The notes beneath the pieces are model-generated. The model had not been told where the DNA came from. It saw only the letters and a list, made by a program, of their open reading frames with translations, and did not search any database. From Streptomyces sp. DH37 (GTDB taxonomy: Bacteria > Actinomycetota > Actinomycetes > Streptomycetales > Streptomycetaceae), in assembly GCF_029813835.1 (NCBI RefSeq), contig NZ_JARVKV010000008.1:1-64000 (forward strand): 64,000 nucleotides of DNA, in the 5' to 3' direction. Made by a program: the position numbers and the translations under genes. Position 1 is the stretch's first letter. Every line of letters begins with the position of its first letter. Shown here piece by piece: positions 49,694 to 55,870 of this stretch.

Positions 49694-49708
49694 CCGCCAC
49701 CTCCCCGG

Positions 49709-49757
49709 CCGGTCCGCCCGGCCCGGTCGGCCGGAGCGGTCGGGCGGGGCGGACCGG
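49709..49757 (+). terminator. GC-rich hairpin after the giant gene
   Basis: The 11-base arms CCGGTCCGCCC (49709-49719) and GGGCGGACCGG (49747-49757) are perfectly complementary around a 27-base loop that holds a smaller GCCCG/CGGGC stem. It starts 15 bases after the stop. There is no T tract, as is common in Streptomyces. Confidence 0.4.
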
Positions 49758-49905
49758 GCGGGGCGACAGGTGTGGACGGGCCGACGCATCCGGATGCGCG
49801 GGGCCGAACCGGAATCGCGTTCCGGCCGTAGGCAGCTGTGAGGGGTACTCGGAAGGCCGGGAGCAGAGGCCTCCGGTACGGCCCCCGTGTCGTGATGAGG
49901 AGCCC

Positions 49906-50694
49906 ATGGAAGAGAACACCGCCGGCGAAGACCGGAACGACCGGGAGCGGGACGACGCCGCCGCAGGGGACGCGCCGCCCGTCCCGCCGGAGATCCTGGA
50001 GGCCGCCCGGCTCGCCCCCGACCACTGGCTGGGCATGGTCGATCCGGCCTGGTCCGGTGAGGGGGAGCCGCCGGACTGGGCGGTGATGGGCCAGTGGCGG
50101 GCCGGTTACGAGGGCGAGATCGAGGAGTGGCGTCCCAACGAGGCGTACCGACCGTCCCCGCGTGCGCTCGGCTGGCCCGCGCCCACCGACGAGGTGGACG
50201 ACGCGGTGCAGTTGGCGGCCACCGGCTACGGTTCCGGAGAGGCCGTCCACCGTGCCCTGGCGACGGCCGAGGTGGCCGTCCTGACGGGTTCCGACGGCGG
50301 TCCGCTGCGCGCCACGACGCCCGACGGCGCCTGGGTGGTCCCCGTCTTCACCTCTCCGGCCCAGCTGCACGTCGCGGGCCGCCTCGGATACCGGCTGATG
50401 CCGACGCGCGAGGCCGTGGACCTGCTGCCGCCCGAGCACCTGCTCTACCTCAACGCCTCCGGGGCGGTGAGCATGACCGTGGAGACGGAGCCGCTGCGCG
50501 AGGCGATCGAGGCAGCGGAGGAGGCAGCGGCGAGGAAGGCGGAGGGGGAAGAGGAGGAGAGGGCGGCAACTGTCGTCGGCGGTCCGGCGGCCGGAGAGTC
50601 AGGGCAGCCTTCCGGGCGTCCGCCGACCATGGGCGGCGATCCGGCCCCGGGCACGGCCGCCGCGACCGCGATGCCCCCGGACGGCGGCGCGTGA
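49906..50694 (+). CDS. Type VII secretion system-associated SseB-like protein
   Basis: 262 residues. I chose the ATG at 49906 because GATGAGGAG lies directly upstream; an earlier in-frame GTG would add a low-complexity extension. After an acidic N terminus (about 1-40), residues 60-205 form an SseB-like domain: pairs of variable helices, the VAVLTGSDGGPLRATTPDG and WVVPVFTSPAQL strands, and LLPPEHLLYLNASGAVSMTVE. This family is annotated in Streptomyces as type VII secretion-associated. A coiled Ala/Glu segment and a Gly/Pro-rich tail follow. It lies 212 bp after the giant toxin-like gene on the same strand and may help its export or form an immunity or accessory partner. I recall such genes beside lonely-Cys proteins, but that is memory and was not checked. 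No signal peptide or membrane segment is visible. Confidence 0.65.
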   Translation: MEENTAGEDRNDRERDDAAAGDAPPVPPEILEAARLAPDHWLGMVDPAWSGEGEPPDWAVMGQWRAGYEGEIEEWRPNEAYRPSPRALGWPAPTDEVDDAVQLAATGYGSGEAVHRALATAEVAVLTGSDGGPLRATTPDGAWVVPVFTSPAQLHVAGRLGYRLMPTREAVDLLPPEHLLYLNASGAVSMTVETEPLREAIEAAEEAAARKAEGEEEERAATVVGGPAAGESGQPSGRPPTMGGDPAPGTAAATAMPPDGGA

Positions 50695-50776
50695 ACCCGT
50701 AGGACGAGGTGGTCCTCCGCCCGGCGGCCGCGGATGCTTCTCCGCTCCCCGGGGGCTTTGACGCCGAGCACGCCGA

Positions 50777-50818
50777 CGGCCCTCCCGCCCCCGGGGGAAC
50801 GGGGAAGCGGGAGGGCCG
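50777..50818. terminator. Bidirectional terminator hairpin
   Basis: A perfect 12-bp stem, CGGCCCTCCCGC (50777-50788) with GCGGGAGGGCCG (50807-50818), and an 18-base loop. It lies between the convergent ends of the SseB-like gene (+) and the small secreted protein (-), so it can serve both. Confidence 0.65.
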
Positions 50819-50889
50819 CGGCGTGCACTGCGGGCGGGGCCCCACACCCCGCCCGCAGCGGTCCGGGGATCGGGCGCGGATACGGAGGT

Positions 50890-51219
50890 TCAGCGCACGA
50901 GGCGGGTGTACCAGGTCCGGCTGTCGAAGAAGAAGTGGTCCACGGCGAGGTTGTGCCCGCCGCTGTAGTGGGCGTACACGACGACCTGCTCGTTGACCCG
51001 GCCGTTGGACAGCGGCCCGCTCCGGCAGGTGTCGGGCGCGATGCTCCCGGTGCTCCAGCCGCCGCGCTGCGGGAACTCCGCGTGGATGGACTGCGCGCGG
51101 TAGTTGCAGATGATCAGCCCGCCCTCGGCGGAGGCCCCGGCCGACGCCGGGGTGGCGAAGGCCGCCAGGAAGCCCGCCACCACGGCCGTCAGGGCGGCCA
51201 CTCGGCTGCGCATGTGCAT
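50890..51219 (-). CDS. Small secreted protein of unknown function
   Basis: 109 residues from an ATG at 51219. AGGAG lies five bases upstream of it, and a second in-frame ATG two codons in is also possible. A signal peptide is clear: basic start RSR, a hydrophobic stretch and ATPASA before the likely cleavage near residue 28. The mature part is about 80 residues with two Cys (IICNYRAQ and DTCRSGP), enough for one disulfide, and aromatic C-terminal strands (VVYAHYSG, HFFFDSRTWYTRLV). I do not recognise the family. It is probably a stable extracellular protein, monocistronic, ending at the shared hairpin at 50777-50818. Confidence 0.7.
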   Translation of the reverse strand: MHMRSRVAALTAVVAGFLAAFATPASAGASAEGGLIICNYRAQSIHAEFPQRGGWSTGSIAPDTCRSGPLSNGRVNEQVVVYAHYSGGHNLAVDHFFFDSRTWYTRLVR

Positions 51220-51459
51220 GTGTGCTCCTCGGATCAGGACGTCAGGGGGTGATCGGGGACCGCTCCGCGTCCGACGAGGAATCCGGCCCGGCGCTCTCTA
51301 CGGCATCAGCGGTGATCGGGTTCACTCCCTGTGCGACGGAGTCTCCTCCGGCCGGAATCCGTACCCGGATCCGTGTCCGGCGGCGAGCGACGACCGGTGC
51401 GGTCCCGCGCCGCCACGGCCCCGGCCCGTTCGGCGTCGGGGGCGGCCGGGCCCGGCGAC
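51220..51459. other. Intergenic region upstream of the small secreted gene
   Basis: It holds the leader and presumably the promoter of the minus-strand gene at 50890-51219. I could not identify a convincing -10/-35 pair. The open frames here look like chance GC-rich frames. Confidence 0.4.
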
Positions 51460-51690
51460 CACGGTTCGCTCACCACCAGCCGGGCGGTCCGGGCCGCCTT
51501 CCCGGTGAACGGCAGGCCGTGCTCGCCCTGGGCGCGTGCCGGGGGTCGACCACCGTCCCGCCGGCCGCCACCCCGCGCAGCGCCTCCACGAACTCCCCGG
51601 CCTGGCCGACCCGGTCCTTGAGCAGGCAGCCGACGCCCGACCCGTCGCCGGAGTCCGGGAGTTCGACGGCGTACGAACCCCCCGGACGAG
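51460..51690 (-). pseudogene. Remnant of a NarL/LuxR-type response regulator
   Basis: The reverse strand reads YAVELPDSGDG then GVGCLLKDRVGQAGEFVEAL and RGVAAGGTVVDP. This is the highly recognisable end of the receiver domain of LuxR-family response regulators (usual form: GYLLKDRV...EFVEALRRVAAGGT). After VDP it jumps within a few residues to KAARTARLVVSEP, resembling the DNA-binding helix region, so the linker and first helix are deleted. No receiver N terminus with the phospho-Asp and no intact HTH are present, and no start is evident. It looks like a decayed gene. Confidence 0.6.
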
Positions 51691-52170
51691 GTGTCGGTGG
51701 GGGCCGGGGCGGACCGGCCCGTCCGCGCTCCTTCCGGGGCGGAACCCGCTCCCGGCGACTCCCGTCTCTCGGGCGAGTGCCTTCAGGCCGCGACGCCGGT
51801 GCGGGTCCGGAGCCGTCCGGACACCACCCGGTCCCCGGCTGTGCGGATGGCGCGTTCGTTGCGGGCGTGGCCCCCTTCGGTGACGCGGCCCGTCGGATTC
51901 GTCCTCCGTGGTGGGCGCCGGCGCCCGCCGCGGCGATCCCGGCCGGTCGGGTGCGGTGCGCCCGTGCGGCCCCGCCCCGCCCCGCGCCGGCTACGGCAGT
52001 CCGGGCGCATACCGTCTCAGACGGCGCTCTTCAAGGTCGGTTACGCCCAGCGATGCACCTCTACCACTCCTTCGGGTGGTTTCCGGCTATTCCACGGCCT
52101 GGGCATTCAGGTGGTCGGATGATCCTCCTGGGCCGTGCCCTGCGGCCCGGGAAGGATGGTCCGTACAGCG
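51691..52170. other. Intergenic region without recognisable genes
   Basis: No coding signal was convincing on either strand. A short ACCAC...GTGGT hairpin followed by TT lies near 52060-52081. The promoter of the Tat-exported gene at 52171 should be in the last 100 bases. Confidence 0.4.
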
Positions 52171-52815
52171 ATGAGTACGACGCGACGAACAGTCCTGGGC
52201 GCCGCCGCAGCGGCGCCCCTGCTGGCCCAGTTCACCGGAACGGCGTCCGCCGCCGCGGACGGCAAGTGGGGCACGGTCTCCGACGGCTGGGTCGAAGTCC
52301 GCTGGACCGGGCAGGTCCGGGCGGAGCTGGACCGGCTGGGGGCCGTGGTCGAGGCCGTGGCTCCGGCCCGGCTGGTCCGGGACTCCCGGGGGTCGGCGGT
52401 GCGGTTCCCCGTACGGTTCGGCAAAGGTGATCCCTCGCTGAGGCGCCTGCCGGAGGCCGGCGGCAACGGCGCCCTGGAGGGCGGGATCGCGGTTCGCACG
52501 CCGACCGGTGGCTTCCGGGTCGTCAACCCCGAGAGCGTCCTGCGGGACGGGGTGGTGTCCGGGAAGTGCACGGTCAACGGTGTCGAGGTCGGGCACCGCT
52601 CGGTGTTCCGGTGCGGTCTGGCCGAAGGGCTGCTGACCACCGGCGGGGCGCCGGTGGGTCAGCCGCTGGCGGTCCGGATCGGCGAGGTGCCGCTGCGCCC
52701 CACCCCCGAGCTGCTGGAGGTGTACACCGCCACCCTCGGCGCCCCCGTGTTCACCGCCGACACGGTGTTGGCGTACGTGACCGCCGAGGGCGTGTACACC
52801 CCGCCGAAACCGTGA
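52171..52815 (+). CDS. Tat-exported protein of unknown function
   Basis: 214 residues. I chose the ATG at 52171 because it puts a twin-arginine signal (TTRRTVLGAAAAAPLLA) at the N terminus, with GGAAGGA about 13 bases upstream. Cleavage is likely after TASA near residue 27. The mature part has beta-type segments (WVEVRWTGQVRAEL, VRFPVRF, GGIAVRTPTGGF), one Cys pair (KCTVNGVEVG and FRCG) and a proline-rich end. The strand pattern faintly recalls haem-transport HtaA-type domains, but too weakly to claim. Tat export implies folding in the cytoplasm. It ends 26 bases from the oppositely oriented prenyltransferase gene, with a shared hairpin terminator. Confidence 0.65.
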   Translation: MSTTRRTVLGAAAAAPLLAQFTGTASAAADGKWGTVSDGWVEVRWTGQVRAELDRLGAVVEAVAPARLVRDSRGSAVRFPVRFGKGDPSLRRLPEAGGNGALEGGIAVRTPTGGFRVVNPESVLRDGVVSGKCTVNGVEVGHRSVFRCGLAEGLLTTGGAPVGQPLAVRIGEVPLRPTPELLEVYTATLGAPVFTADTVLAYVTAEGVYTPPKP

Positions 52816-52827
52816 CCTGAGGTGAGG

Positions 52828-52859
52828 GTCGGCCCCGGGCTCAGGTGGCCGGGGCCGAC
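52828..52859. terminator. Bidirectional terminator between convergent genes
   Basis: GTCGGCCCCGG (52828-52838) pairs perfectly with CCGGGGCCGAC (52849-52859) around a 10-base loop. The stop codon of the minus-strand gene (TCA at 52841-52843) sits in the loop, so this hairpin overlaps its coding end. Confidence 0.7.
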
Positions 52860-54457
52860 TCCACCGGGCGGGTGGGACCGGGAAGGCCGCCGCCGAAGCG
52901 GCGCCGGCGGCCGGCGTACGTGGTGACGGCTTCCCGCAGCTGCGCCAGGCCGAAGTCGGGCCAGGCGGTCGGATCGAAGACCAGCTCGGCGTAGGCGAGA
53001 TGCCAGGGCAGGAAATTGCTGATCCGCTGCTCACCGGAGGTGCGGATCAGCAGATCGACGTCGGGAAGGCCCGGCGCGTACAGGTTCCGGGCCAGGTCGG
53101 CGGGTCCGATGTCCTCGGGCCTGATCGTCCCCGCGACAGCCTCGGCCGCCAGCGCGCGGGCGGCTTCGGTCAGTTCGTCCCGCCCGCCGTAGTCGACGCA
53201 GACGGTCAGCGACAGCGCGTCGTTGTTCGACGTCACGCTCTCCAGCAGCTCCAGGGTGGAGGCGAGCGACGGCTCGATACGGTCGCGCCGCCCGCACCAG
53301 CGCACCCGCACACCCAGCTCGTGCAGCCACTCGATGCCCTGGGCGGCCCCGTGGCCCAGGGTGTCGAACAGGGCGGCCAGCTCCTCCCGGGAACGGTCCC
53401 AGTTCTCGGTGGAGAACGCGTAGATGCTCAGGTGCCGCACTCCCAGCCGCAGGGCGGCGTTGACCAGGCGCATCGCGGCCCACTCGCCCGTCTGATGGCC
53501 CCGGGAGACCGGCAGGCCCTGCCGCGCGGCCCACCGCCGGTTACCGTCCATGATCACCGCGACATGGTCCGGCACCGCACCCGCGTGCGGCCAGGCGGGA
53601 CGGCGGGTCACCCCGCCGGCCGTCACCAGCGGTTCGATGCCGTCGGTGAAGACCCGGCCCTGCCGGAGCACGACCTCGTCGAACTGCAGTTGTGCGCCCA
53701 GGAGCAGGGTGTGCAGGAACGGCCGGTACTCGGGGGCCACCATCCCGGTCACCGGCGCCGCCTGCTCCAGCAGGAGGCGCCAGCGGCCGAGCTGGATGTC
53801 CACCAGTTCGTCCAGCGTCCGGCGCCGCTCACCGCGCACGAGGTCGCCGACCTCCAGCCCCAGCTGCCGCAGGTCGGCTTGCGGCAGGTAGCACCGGCCG
53901 GCGGCGAGGTCGGTCGGCAGGTCCTCGAAGATGTCCACCAGCTGGCACACCTCGCCCAGCACGGAGGTCAGCGACGACGCCTCCGGTCCCTCCGGCTCCA
54001 GCATCGGGGTCCACATCTCGAAGACCGTCCCTCCGGCCTCCCGCAGATAGCGCCGCTGTTCGGCGAACGTCTCGAAGGCGGGCGGGGAGACGCAGTCGGC
54101 TCTGATCGCGTCGAGGAACTCCTCGATCACCGCACGGTCCAGCTCCCACCGCAGCGCCGTGTCCACGAACGCCCGCCGCAACGGGTGCTCGCTGCGTCCC
54201 GCACGCAGTTCCTCCAGGGTCTCGGAGCGCCACCGGGTGATCCGCTCCTCACGGTCCGCCTGCGTTCCGTGTTCGTCGGCGAGGCGATCGGTCCGCACCA
54301 GGAAGCCGTGCACGGCCAGGACGTGGGGACGGACCGCGGCGGGCAGCACCTCGGCCGCCTTCCACATCGGCGCCAGGAACCGTCTGGTCTCGGCGGCGCA
54401 CACCTCGTAGGACTCCCGCAGCTCGGGCGAACCGGAAGCGGCCTCGTTCCCCACCAT
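52841..54457 (-). CDS. Phytoene/squalene synthase-like domain fused to a cis-prenyltransferase (UppS-like)
   Basis: 538 residues. The ATG at 54457 has a near-perfect GGGGAGGT ribosome site six bases upstream; longer open frames beyond it are chance. Residues 1 to about 290 are a trans-isoprenyl head-to-head synthase-like domain. It has two Asp-rich motifs, DRLAD near residue 55 and DIFEDLPTDLAAGRCYLP near 174-191, the second being the DxxxD...GRxYLP hallmark of squalene/phytoene synthases. Residues from about 297 to 530 are a complete cis-prenyltransferase: VIMDGNRRWA with the catalytic Asp, STENWDRS, and RTSGEQRISNFLPW. Known cis-prenyltransferases extend allylic diphosphates with isopentenyl diphosphate; phytoene-synthase folds condense or ionise them. 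The fusion suggests that the chain made by one half is used by the other in an unidentified terpenoid pathway. It stands alone here, without carotenoid genes beside it. Confidence 0.8.
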   Translation of the reverse strand: MVGNEAASGSPELRESYEVCAAETRRFLAPMWKAAEVLPAAVRPHVLAVHGFLVRTDRLADEHGTQADREERITRWRSETLEELRAGRSEHPLRRAFVDTALRWELDRAVIEEFLDAIRADCVSPPAFETFAEQRRYLREAGGTVFEMWTPMLEPEGPEASSLTSVLGEVCQLVDIFEDLPTDLAAGRCYLPQADLRQLGLEVGDLVRGERRRTLDELVDIQLGRWRLLLEQAAPVTGMVAPEYRPFLHTLLLGAQLQFDEVVLRQGRVFTDGIEPLVTAGGVTRRPAWPHAGAVPDHVAVIMDGNRRWAARQGLPVSRGHQTGEWAAMRLVNAALRLGVRHLSIYAFSTENWDRSREELAALFDTLGHGAAQGIEWLHELGVRVRWCGRRDRIEPSLASTLELLESVTSNNDALSLTVCVDYGGRDELTEAARALAAEAVAGTIRPEDIGPADLARNLYAPGLPDVDLLIRTSGEQRISNFLPWHLAYAELVFDPTAWPDFGLAQLREAVTTYAGRRRRFGGGLPGPTRPVESAPAT

Positions 54458-55179
54458 GTGCAGACCTCCCCTTCGACCGTGCCGCCGCCACGGAACCCGC
54501 GGCGCGGCGGGCGGCGGCGCATCCTCCCCGGCCCGCGGCCGGGGACCTCCACTCCCACCAACGACACGCCGGCCGATCGGTACCGGCCCGGGTGATGATT
54601 CGCTCGCGGAGTTGACCGCCGCCGCCCGCGGGACACACCGGCGGAGGGGGTGTCCCCCTCGGCACAGGAGTCGGGGGAGCACCCGGCCGAGCCGGACAGG
54701 GAAGCGCCCGGCGGTGTGGGAACACCGGGCCGCGGCGGTACGGCCGAGGTCGCGGCGGTACGGCCGAGGTCGCGGCGGTACGGCCGAGGTCGCGGCGGTA
54801 CGGCCGAGGTCGCGCAGGCAGCCGCCGATGGCGCGACCGGCGCCGGGCCGGCCGGGGATCTCGCCGGTGCCGCCGAGGAGGACCGGGGCACGACGGGCGG
54901 AGGAGAGTTCCGTCGGCGGGTCCGCCGCGCGGAGGCACTGCCCGCCGAGGCCACCGCGGCGCCGGGCAGTGCCGAAAGTGCGTGGGCCGCCTGCCGGGGC
55001 TCGCCGTCCGCTTCGGGCCGGCCGAGGCGGACGGCCGCGGTCGGGTCCGGGCACAGCGGTCGCGGCGCCGGCGGCCACCGGACCCGTCCAGGCACGGGGG
55101 GGGATACCGGCCCGGCCGGGCCGCCACCCGCTTCCGCCGCGCCCGAACCGCGGCGCCCGTGAGGGGTGGCGGCCCGCTC
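54458..55179. other. Intergenic region with tandem repeat; no confident gene
   Basis: It contains the promoter side of the minus-strand prenyltransferase gene and the 20-bp repeat at 54731-54810. A plus-strand frame (GTG at 54650 to 55162) has an Ala/Glu/Arg-rich, disordered-looking product and only a badly spaced ribosome site, so I do not call it a gene. Confidence 0.4.
54731..54810. repeat. Four perfect tandem copies of a 20-bp unit
   Basis: The unit CGCGGCGGTACGGCCGAGGT is repeated four times without change and a partial copy (CGCG) follows. Each unit holds the palindrome CGGCCG. It lies about 275 bases upstream of the prenyltransferase fusion gene start. Confidence 0.95.
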
Positions 55180-55806
55180 CTACTCGGGCAGGCGGGAGAG
55201 GATCGCGTCCAGGCCGAAGGCGAAGCGTTCCTCGAAGGAGCCCTGCCGCAGGTGGGCGGCGACCCGGTGGAGCGCCGGGTGCTCGCCGGGGTCCACGGCC
55301 CGGGCGAGGCGGTCGTCGCGCTCATCGGGCGCGGCCTGCTCCTCCTGGGCCAGGCCGAGCGTGAAGTAGCTGACCGTCCAGGCCGTCCAGGCCGCCTGCC
55401 GTCCGTCCGCCCCGGCCTGGAGCAGGGCGTCGACGAGGCGGTCGGCGAAGCGCAGGGTGTGGGGTTCGGCCGGGTAGGCGCCGGTCACCAGGGCGGCGCC
55501 GTCGCGGTGCGCGAGAAGCGCCCGCCGGTAGCGGCCCGCCAGTTCCCGCGCGCGCTGCCGCGGCGAGGCGGGCAGGTTGTCGTAGCCGATGCCGGCGAGG
55601 ACGGCGTCGGCCATCAGTTCCAGCATCCGCGCCTTGGTCTTCACGTGCCACAGCACGGTGTTCATGCGCACCCCGAGGCGGTCGGCCACCGCCCGGGTCG
55701 ACACTCCCTCCAACCCCCGGTCGTCCAGCACCTGCAGCGCGGCGTCGATCACGGCCGTACGGGCGAGTCGGCCCGCGGTGTCTTCCCTGGCTTGCCTCTT
55801 GGTCAC
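55180..55806 (-). CDS. TetR-family transcriptional regulator
   Basis: 208 residues. The start is a GTG at 55806. An in-frame stop lies a few codons upstream, no ribosome site precedes the GTG, and TAAACT sits about eight bases before it, so the message may be leaderless. Residues 15-58 form the HTH (AALQVLDDRGLEGVSTRAVADRLGV and NTVLWHVKTKARML). The rest fits the ligand-binding domain of the tetracycline-repressor subgroup. It is divergent from the FAD monooxygenase at 55871, and two matching palindromes lie between them, one over its own start codon, so it likely represses both genes until a small aromatic ligand binds. The ligand is unknown. Confidence 0.85.
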   Translation of the reverse strand: MTKRQAREDTAGRLARTAVIDAALQVLDDRGLEGVSTRAVADRLGVRMNTVLWHVKTKARMLELMADAVLAGIGYDNLPASPRQRARELAGRYRRALLAHRDGAALVTGAYPAEPHTLRFADRLVDALLQAGADGRQAAWTAWTVSYFTLGLAQEEQAAPDERDDRLARAVDPGEHPALHRVAAHLRQGSFEERFAFGLDAILSRLPE

Positions 55807-55814
55807 TGACCTAG
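55798..55814. promoter_or_regulatory. TetR operator site 1
   Basis: CTTGGTCACTGACCTAG, an imperfect 7-3-7 inverted repeat overlapping the start codon of the regulator gene. It matches site 2 at 15 of 17 bases; the centres are 34 bp apart, close to three helical turns. Confidence 0.7.
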
Positions 55815-55831
55815 TTTACTGCGGAACACTT

Positions 55832-55848
55832 CTTGGTCACCGACCAAG
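55832..55848. promoter_or_regulatory. TetR operator site 2
   Basis: CTTGGTCACCGACCAAG, a perfect 7-3-7 inverted repeat 23 bases before the monooxygenase start, placed to block its promoter. Confidence 0.75.
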
Positions 55849-55870
55849 TGATGAGAGAGCGGAGAAGACC

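Noticed and set aside
51222..52430. Plus-strand open frame over the region before the Tat-exported gene
   Set aside because: It runs antisense to the response-regulator remnant and overlaps the Tat gene out of frame; the product is Arg/Pro/Gly-rich without motifs.
52841..55078. 745-residue version of the prenyltransferase fusion
   Set aside because: The extra N-terminal part crosses the tandem repeat and lacks domain similarity, whereas the ATG at 54457 has a near-perfect ribosome site.
54650..55162. Possible small gene across the 20-bp repeat
   Set aside because: The ribosome site touches the GTG, the composition is low-complexity and no family is seen. Three extra 20-bp units happen to keep the frame.
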